Shown here: positions 29,445 to 40,399 of the stretch, one piece after another
Position numbering within the stretch: position 1 is the stretch's first letter
How the letters are laid out: each line of letters opens with the position of its first letter
Assembly: GCF_014655955.1 (NCBI RefSeq)
Contig: NZ_BNBO01000003.1
Span: 124,001-188,000, forward strand
Direction: 5' to 3'
Length of the DNA stretch: 64,000 bases
Source of the DNA: Kitasatospora indigofera
GTDB lineage: Bacteria; Actinomycetota; Actinomycetes; Streptomycetales; Streptomycetaceae
Position numbers and translations under genes: made by a program
Notes under the pieces: generated by a model
What the model saw: the letters and a program-made list of their open reading frames with translations, nothing else
What the model was told of the DNA's origin: nothing
Database searches by the model: none

Positions 29445-29486
29445 GAAGGCCCGGCACCCGCACTCCCGTGCGGCTGCCGGGCCTTC
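29445..29486 (+). terminator. Terminator of kgd
   Basis: GAAGGCCCGGCA and TGCCGGGCCTTC pair, with an inner stem CCGCAC/GTGCGG, forming a long two-part hairpin 14 bases after the stop. Confidence 0.9.
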
Positions 29487-29655
29487 GGCGTTTCCCCGAC
29501 GTCTCGTCAAAGTCGCAGCTGTGCAACCAAATGGCCGACGGCTTGGGGTGCGGCCTGACGGGTCGATAGGTTATGGCCGTCACACCGCCGTCCGCGTGCC
29601 CGTCACACGCCAGGAGGCGGCCGAAGCTCAACGCTCGTACCAGGGGGACACCCGA

Positions 29656-31605
<1,950 letters not shown>

Positions 31606-31613
31606 CCGGCGGG

Positions 31614-31640
31614 ACCGGGCCGGCGGCAGGCCGGCCCGGT
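31614..31640 (+). terminator. Terminator after the Ser/Thr kinase
   Basis: ACCGGGCCGGC pairs with GCCGGCCCGGT (11 bp) around GGCAG. TATCCT at 31641-31646 just beyond may be the -10 of the next small gene. Confidence 0.85.
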
Positions 31641-31683
31641 CTATCCTGACCTGGTCGAAAATCCCACCGGACCGGAGCGCACC

Positions 31684-31863
31684 GTGTACTTCACCGACCG
31701 TGGCATCGAGGAGCTGGCGAGCCGGCGTGGCGACGAGGAGGTCACCTTCGAGTGGCTGGCCGAGCGCCTGCGCGAGTTCGTGGACCTCAACCCCGACTTC
31801 GAGATCCCGGTCGAGCGGCTGGCCACCTGGCTGGCCCGGCTCGACGACGAGGACGACGAGTAG
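31684..31863 (+). CDS. Small acidic DUF6104-like protein (59 aa)
   Basis: This short GTG-initiated ORF has GGAG 8 bases before the start and is bounded by two strong hairpins. The product begins MYFTDRGIEELASRRG and ends LATWLARLDDEDDE; it is acidic and all-helical, without membrane segments. It resembles the small conserved DUF6104 proteins of Streptomyces, from memory. Codon third positions are strongly GC-biased, supporting a real gene. Function is unknown. Confidence 0.8.
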   Translation: MYFTDRGIEELASRRGDEEVTFEWLAERLREFVDLNPDFEIPVERLATWLARLDDEDDE

Positions 31864-31895
31864 GCACCACCGCACCGGCCACGGCTGGGACGAGA

Positions 31896-31923
31896 GGCCC
31901 GGGAGGCGACCGCCTCCCGGGCC
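31896..31923 (+). terminator. Terminator after the small acidic protein
   Basis: GGCCCGGGAGGCG pairs perfectly with CGCCTCCCGGGCC (13 bp) with a minimal loop, 33 bases after the stop. Confidence 0.88.
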
Positions 31924-32046
31924 TCCCGCATGTCGCGGGGGATCCCCGGACGGTTCCCGGGCCCGCCCCCGACCTGTCCCCGAGACCGTCCCCGAGGCCG
32001 TCCCTGAGGCCGTCCCTGGGTCCACCCCGGCTTCCCCGGGGCATGC

Positions 32047-32074
32047 TTGACTTCCCCGGCACGCGATATATCGT
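32047..32074 (+). promoter_or_regulatory. Promoter of the DUF4097-PadR operon
   Basis: TTGACT (32047-32052), 16 bases, then TATCGT (32069-32074). The first PadR-type palindrome overlaps the -10 hexamer. Confidence 0.7.
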
Positions 32075-32102
32075 GTTCGACAAGGGAACGCGATACATCG
32101 CG
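32061..32102 (+). promoter_or_regulatory. Two palindromic operators, probably for the PadR regulator
   Basis: CGATATATCG (32064-32073, extended by AC/GT outside) and CGCGATACATCGCG (32089-32102) have centres 27 bp apart and near-identical sequence. One covers the -10 region and the other the start of the transcript, 25 bases before the ATG. Together with the PadR gene in the same operon they indicate autorepression. Confidence 0.75.
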
Positions 32103-32126
32103 AATCGCAACGGGAGGCGGCACACC

Positions 32127-33023
32127 ATGAGCCAGTGGACGGTCAGCGAACCTGACAGGATCACCATCGACGAGCCGGTCGGCACCCTGCACGTGCGGAT
32201 CATCGACGGCGCCGTGAACGTCGTCGCCGCCGAGGGCCCCGCCCGGCTGGAGGTCACCGAGCTGGAGGGCGAGCCGCTGCACGTCACCCTGGAGAACGGG
32301 GTGCTCACGGTGACCTACAAGAACCTCAACTGGGGCGAGCTCGGCGAGGCCGTGAAGTCCGTCCAGTCCGTCAAGGAGCTCTTCAGCTCGCTGCGCAGGA
32401 AGCGCCGGGCCGTGGTCTCGCTGGCCGTCCCGGCCGGCTCCGAGGTGAAGATCGGCACCGTCTCCGCGGACAGCACCGTCTCCGGCGTGGCCGGCCACGT
32501 CGCCGTGCACGGCGCCAGCGGCGCCACCACCCTGGTAGGCCTCTCCGGCCGTACCGAGGCCAACTCCGTCTCCGGGGACGTCGACGCCCAGTCCGTCTCC
32601 GGCGAGCTCAAGGTGAAGACCGTCTCCGGCGGGATCACCGTGGTGGCCGGCACCGCCGACCGGCTCTCCGCCAACTCGGTCAGCGGCGCCGTCACCCTCG
32701 ACCTGGACGTGGAGACCCCGTCCGACATCAAGGTCAACACGGTCAGCGGCGCGGTCGGCGTCCGGCTGCCCTCGCTCGCCGACGCGAAGGTCGAGGCCGG
32801 CACCAACAGCGGCGACGTGTCCAGCACCTTCGAGCAGCTCAAGGTCAACGGCACCTGGGGGGCCAAGAAGCTCTCCGGCCAGCTCGGCGACGGCAAGGGC
32901 AGCCTTCAGGTGACCACGGTCTCCGGCGCCGTCACCGTGCTGCACCGTCCGGACACCGAGGACGAGGGCCCGGTCGTCGTCAAGGAGCTCCCGGCCGGCC
33001 CCGACCTCACCAAGGAGGCCTGA
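32127..33023 (+). CDS. DUF4097 beta-solenoid protein
   Basis: This 298-aa cytosolic protein is built almost entirely of short beta strands with repeating V-S-G turns (TVSADSTVSGVAGHVAV, SVSGDVDAQSVSGELKVKTVSGGI), the pattern of DUF4097/DUF4098 putative adhesin-like solenoids. It has no signal peptide. The ATG is 9 bases after GGGAGG. One base separates its stop from the PadR ATG, so the two are a tight operon, a pairing common in actinobacteria. It may bind the inducing signal or assist the regulator; function is unproven. Confidence 0.88.
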   Translation: MSQWTVSEPDRITIDEPVGTLHVRIIDGAVNVVAAEGPARLEVTELEGEPLHVTLENGVLTVTYKNLNWGELGEAVKSVQSVKELFSSLRRKRRAVVSLAVPAGSEVKIGTVSADSTVSGVAGHVAVHGASGATTLVGLSGRTEANSVSGDVDAQSVSGELKVKTVSGGITVVAGTADRLSANSVSGAVTLDLDVETPSDIKVNTVSGAVGVRLPSLADAKVEAGTNSGDVSSTFEQLKVNGTWGAKKLSGQLGDGKGSLQVTTVSGAVTVLHRPDTEDEGPVVVKELPAGPDLTKEA

Positions 33024-33024
33024 G

Positions 33025-34083
33025 ATGACCCCCGTCTTCGGCCACGGCCGCCTGCGCCTGTACCTGCTCAAGCTGCTGGACGAGGCGCCCCGGCACGGCT
33101 ACGAGGTGATCCGCCTGCTGGAGGAGCGCTTCGAGGGCTTGTACGCGCCCTCCGCCGGCACGGTGTACCCCCGGCTGGCGAAGCTGGAGCAGGAGGGCCT
33201 GGTCACCCACAGCACCGAGGGCGGCCGCAAGGTCTACCGGCTGACCGAGGCGGGCCGGGCCGAGCTGGCCTCCCGCCAGGGCGAGATCGCCGAGCTGGAG
33301 GTCGAGATCCGGGACTCGGTGGCGCAGCTGGCCGGCGCGATCCGCGAGGACGTCCGGGACAGCGCCAAGGACCTGCGCGAGGAGCTGTGGGGCGCGGCCA
33401 AGCAGGCCCCCCGGGCCGAGTCGTCCGCGGGCGGCGACCCGTGGGCCGGTCCGTGGGGCGACAAGGAGAGCTGGCAGCGGGCCAAGGAGGAGTTCGCCCA
33501 GTTCAAGGCGCAGGCCAAGGAGCAGGCCAAGCGCGCCAAGGAGCAGGAGAAGGCCGCCAAGGCGAAGGCGAAGGCCGCCGAGGAGGAGGCCCGCCGGTTG
33601 CGCGAGCAGTCCCGGGCCGCCCGCACCGCCGCCCAGCAGGAGGCGCTGCGGATCAAGCGCCGGGTCGAGCAGCAGGTCCGCGAGCACGCCGCGCGCGGGG
33701 ACTGGCCGACCGGCCTGGCCGAGGGCATCTCGGAGCTGACGAAGGGCCTGGCCGGCCTGGCGGACGCCGCCAAGTGGGGCCACCCGGCCGCCGACGCCCC
33801 GGCGGGCGGCCCGGCCGCGGGCGAGGAGATCCGGGTCACCCGGATCGACCTCGACAAGGAGGACGCCGACGGCGGGTCCGCGACGGCTCCGGCCGACCTG
33901 CCCGGCTGGACGGCGACCGACCCGGCCGGTGATCCGGCGCGCGAGTTGGAGCGGCTGCTCGACCGGTTCCGCGACCAGGTCAGGGACGCCGCCCGGGACA
34001 GCGGTGTGACGGCGGGCCAGCTGGAGGGCGCCCGCGGCGCGCTGGCGGCGGCCGCCGAGCGGCTGCGCAGGCTGCTGGGCTGA
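33025..34083 (+). CDS. Long PadR-family transcriptional regulator with coiled coil
   Basis: This 352-aa protein has an N-terminal PadR winged helix (residues 5-85; YLLKLLDEAPRHGYEVIRLL and GTVYPRLAKLEQEGLV). A highly charged coiled coil follows (about 150-220, Lys/Glu/Ala/Gln heptads such as AKEQAKRAKEQEKAAKAKA) and then a C-terminal helical region. It is much longer than ordinary PadR proteins (about 110-180 aa). It presumably represses its own operon through the two palindromes at 32061-32102. The coiled coil could mediate oligomerisation across both sites. Confidence 0.9.
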   Translation: MTPVFGHGRLRLYLLKLLDEAPRHGYEVIRLLEERFEGLYAPSAGTVYPRLAKLEQEGLVTHSTEGGRKVYRLTEAGRAELASRQGEIAELEVEIRDSVAQLAGAIREDVRDSAKDLREELWGAAKQAPRAESSAGGDPWAGPWGDKESWQRAKEEFAQFKAQAKEQAKRAKEQEKAAKAKAKAAEEEARRLREQSRAARTAAQQEALRIKRRVEQQVREHAARGDWPTGLAEGISELTKGLAGLADAAKWGHPAADAPAGGPAAGEEIRVTRIDLDKEDADGGSATAPADLPGWTATDPAGDPARELERLLDRFRDQVRDAARDSGVTAGQLEGARGALAAAAERLRRLLG

Positions 34084-34098
34084 CCGTCCGTCGGCACC

Positions 34099-34130
34099 GG
34101 GCCCGGCACTCCCCTCGGGGTGCCGGGCCC
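34099..34130 (+). terminator. Terminator of the DUF4097-PadR operon
   Basis: GGGCCCGGCA and TGCCGGGCCC pair, with inner CCCC/GGGG, 15 bases after the PadR stop. Confidence 0.88.
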
Positions 34131-34178
34131 GCCGCCGTCCACCGCGTCAGGGCCGGGGGACGCCGGCGCCCCGGCGCT

Positions 34179-35141
34179 TCACGGCGTCAGGACGATCTTG
34201 CCGAAGACGTCGCCCTTGGCCAGCCGGGCGAAGCCCTCCCGGGCGTCGGCCAGCGGGAGCACCGAGTCGATCACCGGCCGGACGCCGGAGTTGGCGCAGA
34301 GCGCCAGCAGCCCGGCCAGCTCCTCCTTGCTGCCCATGGTGGAGCCGACCACCTTGAGCTCCAGGAAGAAGATCCGGTTGAGTTCGGTGGCCTTGGGGTC
34401 GGCCCCCGAGGTGGCACCCGAGATGACGATCGTCCCGCCGGGGCGCAGCGACCTGACGGAGTGCGACCAGGTGGCCGCGCCGACCGTCTCCATCACGGCG
34501 TCCACCCGCTCGGGCAGCCGGGCGCCGCTCCCGAACGCCGCGTCGGCGCCCAGTTCGACCGCCCGGGCGCGCTTGGCCTCGTCCCGGCCGGTGACCCAGA
34601 CCCGCAGCCCGGCGGCCTTGCCGAGCACCACCAGGGCGGTCGAGACGCCGCCGCCGGCCCCCTGCACCAGCACGGTGTCGCCGGGGCGCACCCCCGCGTT
34701 GGTGAAGAGCATCCGGTACGCCGTCAGCCAGGCGGTGGGCAGGCAGGCCGCCTCCGCGAAGGAGAGGGCGGCGGGCTTGGGCAGCAGGTTCCAGGTGGGG
34801 ACGGCCACCTTCTGCGCGAAGGTGCCCTGGTAGCGCTCGGTCAGGATGGAGCGGGGTTCGGCCGGTCCGACGCCGTGGCCGCTCTGGCCGATCACGGAGT
34901 GGATGACCACCTCGTTGCCGTCCTCGTCGACACCCGCGGCGTCGCAGCCGAGGATCATCGGCAGCCGCTCGGCGGGCAGTCCGACCCCGCGCAGCGACCA
35001 CAGGTCGTGGTGGTTGAGGGTGGCGGCACGGACCGTCACCACGCTCCAGCCGGGCCGGGCCTGCGGCTCGGGGAGGTCGCCGACCTCCAGTCCGCTCAGC
35101 GGGTCGTCGGCGTCGATACGTGCGGCGTAGGCAGCGAGCAT
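34179..35141 (-). CDS. Zinc-independent MDR alcohol dehydrogenase / quinone oxidoreductase
   Basis: This 320-aa medium-chain reductase has an N-terminal GroES-like fold (TVRAATLNHHDLWSLRGVG), then the NADPH Rossmann motif VLVQGAGGGVSTALVVLGKAAG near residue 160, and FGKIVLTP at the end, as in quinone oxidoreductases. The Cys/His ligands of catalytic zinc and the Cys cluster of structural zinc are absent. The start at 35141 lacks a strong Shine-Dalgarno; an in-frame start at 35201 would add a charged arm. Substrate unknown. Confidence 0.88.
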   Translation of the reverse strand: MLAAYAARIDADDPLSGLEVGDLPEPQARPGWSVVTVRAATLNHHDLWSLRGVGLPAERLPMILGCDAAGVDEDGNEVVIHSVIGQSGHGVGPAEPRSILTERYQGTFAQKVAVPTWNLLPKPAALSFAEAACLPTAWLTAYRMLFTNAGVRPGDTVLVQGAGGGVSTALVVLGKAAGLRVWVTGRDEAKRARAVELGADAAFGSGARLPERVDAVMETVGAATWSHSVRSLRPGGTIVISGATSGADPKATELNRIFFLELKVVGSTMGSKEELAGLLALCANSGVRPVIDSVLPLADAREGFARLAKGDVFGKIVLTP

Positions 35142-35241
35142 GCCACGGACGATAGTCCTGGACGGCCGAGGCCCGGAACCACGCGACGGTGTGACCTCCA
35201 CCGCGTGTCCCGGGCCCTCGAAAGCTGCTATCGGCGCGCCG

Positions 35242-35258
35242 CCGGCCGGACCGGCCGG
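35242..35258 (-). terminator. Short hairpin after malic enzyme
   Basis: CCGGCCGG-A-CCGGCCGG forms an 8-bp stem just past the malic enzyme stop on the minus strand. The loop is formally one base, so a few pairs must open. Confidence 0.5.
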
Positions 35259-35265
35259 ACGGCTC

Positions 35266-36462
35266 CTAGCGGCGGGCGACGCCCTCGCGCCGGGCGGCCT
35301 CGGCCACCGCCTTGGTGACGGCCGGGGCGACCCGCTCGTCGAACGGCGACGGGATGACCTTCTGCGCCGTCAGCTCGTCGGCGACGACACCGGCCAGGGC
35401 CTGGGCGGCGGCCAGCTTCATGCCCTCGGTGATCCGGGTGGCCCGCACCTGGAGCGCACCGGCGAAGATGCCGGGGAAGGCCAGCACGTTGTTGATCTGG
35501 TTCGGGAAGTCGCTGCGGCCGGTGGCGACCACGGCGGCGTACTTGTGCGCGACCTCCGGGTGGATCTCCGGGGTGGGGTTGGCCATCGCGAAGATGAAGC
35601 AGCCCTCCGCCATGGTGGCGACGGCCTCCTCCGGCACGGTGCCGCCGGAGACGCCGATGAAGACGTCGGCGCCGTTCAGGGCGTCGGCGAGGGAGCCCTT
35701 GAGGCCGGCCTTGTTGGTGACGGCGGCGATCTCGGCCTTGACGTCGGTCAGGTCGCCCCGGCCGTCGTACACCACGCCGCGGCGGTCGCAGACGGAGACG
35801 TCGCCGATGCCGGCCGCCACCAGCATCTTGGCGATGGCGATGCCGGCCGCGCCGGCGCCGGAGATGACGGCCCGCAGGTCGCCGATCTCACGGCCGGTCA
35901 CCTTGGCGGCGTTCCACAGGGCGGCGGTGGAGACGATCGCGGTGCCGTGCTGGTCGTCGTGGAAGATCGGGATGTCCAGGGCGTCCTGGAGCCGGCGCTC
36001 GATCTCGAAGCAGCGGGGGGCCGAGATGTCCTCCAGGTTGACGCCGCCGAAGGACGGCGCCATCCGGACCACGGTCTCGACGATCTCGTCCACGTCGGTG
36101 CAGGCCAGCGCGATCGGCACGGCGTCGACGCCGCCGAACTGCTTGAACAGGATGGCCTTGCCCTCCATCACGGGGAGCGAGGCCTCGGGGCCGATGTCGC
36201 CGAGCCCGAGCACCGCGGTGCCGTCGGTGACGACCGCGACCACGTTGGACTTCCAGGTGTAGTCGTTGACCAGCTCGGGCTGCTCCGCGATGGCGGTGCA
36301 GACCCGGGCGACACCCGGGGTGTAGGCGAGGGACAGATCGTCCGCGTCGCGCACCGGCACCGTTGCCCGGACCTCCATCTTGCCGCCGCGGTGGAGCGCG
36401 AAAACGGCGTCGACGGGGTCGACGGTGTCCTGGGTGTTGGGGTGGATGATCTCCGCTGCCAC
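35266..36462 (-). CDS. NADP-type malic enzyme
   Basis: The 398-aa enzyme decarboxylates malate to pyruvate and gives NADPH. Landmarks are LAYTPGVARVC with the catalytic Tyr, KSNVVAVVTDGTAVLGLGDIGP, the metal site region PIFHDDQHGTA, the Rossmann motif SGAGAAGIAIAKML and FAMANPTPEIHPE. The length matches short bacterial malic enzymes. The GTG at 36462 has GAAGAGG 5 bases before it. The enzyme supplies NADPH for lipid and secondary metabolism; the S. coelicolor NADP enzyme sits in the same gene neighbourhood, from memory. Confidence 0.95.
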   Translation of the reverse strand: MAAEIIHPNTQDTVDPVDAVFALHRGGKMEVRATVPVRDADDLSLAYTPGVARVCTAIAEQPELVNDYTWKSNVVAVVTDGTAVLGLGDIGPEASLPVMEGKAILFKQFGGVDAVPIALACTDVDEIVETVVRMAPSFGGVNLEDISAPRCFEIERRLQDALDIPIFHDDQHGTAIVSTAALWNAAKVTGREIGDLRAVISGAGAAGIAIAKMLVAAGIGDVSVCDRRGVVYDGRGDLTDVKAEIAAVTNKAGLKGSLADALNGADVFIGVSGGTVPEEAVATMAEGCFIFAMANPTPEIHPEVAHKYAAVVATGRSDFPNQINNVLAFPGIFAGALQVRATRITEGMKLAAAQALAGVVADELTAQKVIPSPFDERVAPAVTKAVAEAARREGVARR

Positions 36463-37040
36463 GATGACCTCTTCGTCATTGATCAGCGAGAGCACGGTCC
36501 GACGGGCGGTCGACCCCGTCCAGGGAAACTGGAAACCGGGTACGCCGAAGCGGACCCGGATCGGGGTCGGGGCGCTGCCGTCGGGCGGCGCCCTCGGGGT
36601 GAGGGTTTTTGGGTCTGGTTGTCTGCGCTGTGCTTCCGGGCCGAGCGTAGGTCGGACGAAGGCATCGCACCTATGCCTTTTTGTCCTCGTCACGTGCTCT
36701 TCATCCCATTGCCGGTCACTTGACAGGCCAGGTTTCGGAAGTACCGGGCCCGGCGGCGGCAAGGAGGAAGGAACACGCACACCCGTGGGAGTGAACGCAG
36801 ACACGGAGGGGAGCCGGTGTTCGGGATACGGAGCCGGCGTTCCCGGCTTCCGTTCCTTCGCACCCCGGGCCTGTCGCGGCCCGGCGGCCTGTGTTCGGGG
36901 TCGGGGGTCACCCGATAGCAGATTCTGACACACCCGCCGCCCGGCTCGTCGGGCCGGGATGGGAGGATCCCCCTTTCTGGTCACTTCCGCGCCCTCGCGG
37001 ACGCCGGTCGCACCACCTCGCCCCACAGAGGAGCACCACC
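36463..37040. other. Gene-free divergent region upstream of malic enzyme and ABC binding protein
   Basis: These 578 bases hold several overlapping ORFs on both strands with poor composition; I judge none real. CTTGACAG near 36718-36725 may be a -35 element, followed by TACCGG about 17 bases on. GTTTTTGGG at 36605 is unusually T-rich. Inverted repeats around 36823-36848 (GAGCCGG and CCGGCTTC) are weak. A small RNA cannot be excluded. Confidence 0.4.
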
Positions 37041-37973
37041 TTGCACCACCTCCCTTGCCTGCTCCCCGGCCGCCGGGCCCTGCCGGCCGCCGCCGCCCTC
37101 ACCACCGCCTCGGCCCTGCTGCTCACCGGCTGCGGCGGCTCGGAGGCCTCGAAGGACCCCGCCGACGTGGTCAAGGCGGCCGTCCCCAAGGCGCAGCGCA
37201 CCGCCGGGGTGCTGCGGATCGGCTCCGACCTGAACTACGCGCCGGTGGAGTTCCGCGGTGCGGACGGCAAGCCGGACGGCCTGGACCCGGACCTGGCCAA
37301 CGCCCTGGGGAAGGTCCTCGACCTGCGGGTCGAGATCGTCGACACGCCGTTCGACAAGCTGATACCGGGCCTCAACGGCCGGCAGTTCGACGTGGCGATG
37401 TCCGCGATCAGCGACACGCCCCAGCGCCGTGACGCGCTCGGCGAGGACGGCAAGCCGACCGGTCAGCCGGGCGTGGACTTCGTGGACTACTTCATCGCCG
37501 GCACCTCGATCATCGTGCAGAAGGGCAACCCGAAGGGGATCCGGACGCTCGACGACATCTGCGGCCGCACCGTCGCGCTGCAGCGGGGCACCACCCAGGA
37601 CGAGATCATCGGCCGCCAGGTCGCCGCCTGCAGCCGGCAGGGCAAGCCGCTCCAGGTGCACCGCTTCGACAGCGACGCGCAGGCCCTCGCCGAGGTGGCG
37701 GCCGGCACGGCGGTGGCCGGTTTCAACGACTTCCCGGTGGCGGCGTACGCGGCCAAGACCACGGACGGCGGGAACCGCTTCGAGGTCACGGGCTCGCAGT
37801 CGCAGTCCAGCCCGTACGGCATCGCGGTGAACAAGAGCGACACGGCGCTGCGCGACGCCGTGGCCAAGGGGCTGGACCAGCTGATCCGCAGCGGCGAGTA
37901 CGACAAGATCCTCGCGAAGTGGAACGTGAGCGCGGGTGCCGCCCAGGCGGCGGCGATCAACGGGGGGCTGTGA
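37041..37973 (+). CDS. Polar amino-acid ABC transporter binding lipoprotein
   Basis: The 310-aa protein starts with TTG (37041), 7-8 bases after GAGGAG. A signal peptide with lipobox LLLTGC gives a mature Cys near residue 30, so it is a membrane-anchored binding protein. The SBP_bac_3 fold is clear (LRIGSDLNYAPVEFRGADGK, GLDPDLANALGKVLDLRVE, FDVAMSAISDTPQRRD). It is followed after 454 bases by a second binding protein and then permease and ATPase, so this could be an alternative receptor for the same transporter. Confidence 0.9.
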   Translation: MHHLPCLLPGRRALPAAAALTTASALLLTGCGGSEASKDPADVVKAAVPKAQRTAGVLRIGSDLNYAPVEFRGADGKPDGLDPDLANALGKVLDLRVEIVDTPFDKLIPGLNGRQFDVAMSAISDTPQRRDALGEDGKPTGQPGVDFVDYFIAGTSIIVQKGNPKGIRTLDDICGRTVALQRGTTQDEIIGRQVAACSRQGKPLQVHRFDSDAQALAEVAAGTAVAGFNDFPVAAYAAKTTDGGNRFEVTGSQSQSSPYGIAVNKSDTALRDAVAKGLDQLIRSGEYDKILAKWNVSAGAAQAAAINGGL

Positions 37974-38427
37974 CCTCCGGTCACGCGGAGTGAGCGGGGG
38001 GCGCCGGCGATCCGGCCGCGCGGGGGGCCGTGCAGCGGGCACGGGCGGGTCGCCGGGCCGGGCGCGAACAGATCTGCATACTTATACACAGGGTGACAGG
38101 GACGCGATATTCGTCCGAATAGCGGACACCGAGACCCCTCGTTATCCGATTTTGATCTGGAACAGGGCATTCTGACGGTCATCTGATGACAGGATTCCCA
38201 TCAACTCGGATCGAGCCGGCCACTGGTCGAGGCGGTTCGGTCGACGTCCACCTCGGCGGAGGGTGGCGGATCAGTACCCGGCACCACCTGCAGACCTCTC
38301 GCACCACCGGCTCGGCCCGTACGACGAGCGCAGCCCGTACAGCGCAGTACGGACAGCCGGCCCACGGTGTGCCGTACCCCCGACGGCGCACTCCGCCCGA
38401 CCTCTCCATCAGGAGGAGACCCCCCTC
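37974..38427. other. Spacer between the two binding-protein genes
   Basis: This 454-base region has no credible ORF. It includes an AT-rich patch (38070-38175), uncommon in this genome, with a near-palindrome CTGCATA-CTTA-TACACAG at 38073-38090 that faintly resembles an ArgR box. The second gene probably has its own promoter here. AGGAGGAG ends 9 bases before its ATG. Confidence 0.45.
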
Positions 38428-39363
38428 ATGACCGCTCGTACCCCGCGCACCCGCCTTCTCGCGGCCTGCGCCGTCCTCGCCTCCGCCACCCTCGCCCTGA
38501 CCGCCTGCGGCAGCAGCGGCTCCAGCTCGGGCTCCGGCTCCACCGGTGCGAGTGCGGGCGCCACGGTCAAGGCCGTCACGGCCGACCCCGCCCTGGCGGC
38601 GCTCGTCCCGGCCGACATCAAGTCGGGCGGCAAGCTGGTCGTCGGCTCCGACGCGTCCTACGCCCCGAACGAGTTCCAGGACGACAAGGGCACCATCGTC
38701 GGCATGGACGTCGACCTGGCCAACGCCATCGCCGCGAAGCTCGGCCTCAAGGCCGAGGTCCAGAACGCCGGCTTCACCGCGATCATCCCGGGCATCGGCG
38801 CGAACAAGTACCAGCTCGGCATGAGCTCCTTCACGGACACCAAGGAGCGCGAGCAGACCGTCGACATGGTCACCTACTTCACCGCGGGCACCTCCTCCGC
38901 GGTCAAGAAGGGCAACCCGGACAAGATCTCCGCCGACGACCTCTGCGGCAAGAAGATCGCCGTCCAGACCGGTACCACCCAGGCCGACGCGATCGTCGAC
39001 GTCATCAACCCGGCGTGCGTGAAGGCCGGCAAGCCGACCGTCCCGAACGACGGCGACAAGTTCGACCTGCAGACGGACGTCACCAACGCCGTGGTCTCCG
39101 GCCGCGACCAGGTGATGATGGCGGACTCCCCGGTCATCGACTACGCCCTCAAGCAGACCGGCGGCCAGCTGGAGAAGCTCGGTGCCACCACCGACTCCGC
39201 GCCGTACGGCATCGCGCTCGCCAAGGGTTCCGCGCTCACCCCGGCCGTCCAGCAGGCCGTCCAGGCGCTGATGGACGACGGCACGTACAAGGAGATCCTG
39301 CAGAAGTGGGGTGTCGAGGCCGGTGCGATCGACAAGGCTCAGCTCAACGGTGCCACCAGCTGA
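38428..39363 (+). CDS. Amino-acid ABC transporter binding lipoprotein
   Basis: The 311-aa protein has a signal peptide ending in LALTAC-GSSGSS (lipobox, mature Cys about residue 27) and a Ser/Gly-rich tether, then an SBP_bac_3 domain (LVVGSDASYAPNEFQDDKG, GMDVDLANAIAAKLGLKAE, QLGMSSFTDTKEREQT). A strong AGGAGGAG precedes the ATG. It is the first gene of an operon with the permease (46 bases on) and ATPase. It shares its family with the upstream binding protein and probably binds glutamate/glutamine or a related amino acid. Confidence 0.92.
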   Translation: MTARTPRTRLLAACAVLASATLALTACGSSGSSSGSGSTGASAGATVKAVTADPALAALVPADIKSGGKLVVGSDASYAPNEFQDDKGTIVGMDVDLANAIAAKLGLKAEVQNAGFTAIIPGIGANKYQLGMSSFTDTKEREQTVDMVTYFTAGTSSAVKKGNPDKISADDLCGKKIAVQTGTTQADAIVDVINPACVKAGKPTVPNDGDKFDLQTDVTNAVVSGRDQVMMADSPVIDYALKQTGGQLEKLGATTDSAPYGIALAKGSALTPAVQQAVQALMDDGTYKEILQKWGVEAGAIDKAQLNGATS

Positions 39364-39409
39364 CCCTCGTCGTCCCCGTTCCACAGCGACCCTTTTCTGA
39401 GGCCACAAC

Positions 39410-40399
39410 GTGAACTCTCTCCACAAGGGGCCGGCAGCCCCGGGACGGCCTGATGTCATCAAGGCCGTCCCGGTCCGCCACCCCGGACGCTGGGTCGGAG
39501 CCGCAGTCATCCTGCTGCTCACGGCCATGCTGATCCACGCCATCGTGACCGTCCCCGCCTTCAAGTGGGATCTCGTCGGGCACTACCTCTTCGACGACCG
39601 CATCCTGCACGGCCTCGTGGTCACCCTGGAGCTGACCGCGCTCGCCATGGTCATGGGCGTGGTCGGCGGCATCCTGCTCGCGGTCATGCGGCTCTCGCCG
39701 AACCCCCTGCTCTCCGGCACCGCCTGGGTCTACATCTGGGTGTTCCGCGGGACCCCCGTGCTGGTCCAGCTGGTGTTCTGGAACTTCCTCGGCGTGCTCT
39801 GGGCCAAGCTCTCGATCGGCATCCCGTTCGGCCCGGCGTTCTGGTCGGAGCAGACCAACGTCCTGATCCCGACCTTCGTCGCGGCGCTGCTGGGCCTCGG
39901 CCTGAACGAGGCCGCGTACATGGCGGAGATCGTCCGCGGCGGCATCCAGTCGGTGGACGAGGGCCAGCTGGAGGCGTCCCAGGCCCTGGGCATGAACCGC
40001 TTCGACGCGATGCGCCGGATCATCCTGCCGCAGGCCATGCGCGTGATCATCCCGCCGACCGGCAACGAGACCATCTCGATGCTGAAGACCACCTCGCTGG
40101 TCAGCGTCATCGCCCTGGAGGAGCTGTTCCGGGCCGGGCAGAACATCTACTCGCGCAACTTCCAGAGCATCCCGCTGCTGATCGTGGTCAGCCTCTGGTA
40201 CCTGTTCCTCACGTCGATCCTCACCGTCGGCCAGTACTACATCGAGCGGCACTACGCCCGCGGTTCCAACCGCTCGCTGCCGCCGACACCGCTGCAGCGA
40301 CTGGGCGGACTGTTCCGGGGTATCAAGTCGGCACCGGCGGCGAAGCCTGCGAACGCGGGCGGCCACGGCGGCGGCGGCGAAGGCGGAGGTGCGGCATGA
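39410..40399 (+). CDS. Amino-acid ABC transporter permease
   Basis: This 329-aa inner-membrane protein starts with GTG. It has five to six helices, the EAA loop [20 protein letters not shown] with [18 protein letters not shown], and a C-terminal Gly/His-rich tail. It resembles the permease at 1843-2934 closely in this loop and in its [11 protein letters not shown] end. Its stop overlaps the ATPase start (ATGA), so translation is coupled. Confidence 0.95.
   Translation: MNSLHKGPAAPGRPDVIKAVPVRHPGRWVGAAVILLLTAMLIHAIVTVPAFKWDLVGHYLFDDRILHGLVVTLELTALAMVMGVVGGILLAVMRLSPNPLLSGTAWVYIWVFRGTPVLVQLVFWNFLGVLWAKLSIGIPFGPAFWSEQTNVLIPTFVAALLGLGLNEAAYMAEIVRGGIQSVDEGQLEASQALGMNRFDAMRRIILPQAMRVIIPPTGNETISMLKTTSLVSVIALEELFRAGQNIYSRNFQSIPLLIVVSLWYLFLTSILTVGQYYIERHYARGSNRSLPPTPLQRLGGLFRGIKSAPAAKPANAGGHGGGGEGGGAA

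Noticed and set aside
38073..38090. ArgR-box-like near palindrome before the second binding protein
   Set aside because: Only five of seven arm positions match, so it is mentioned with the spacer but not called.
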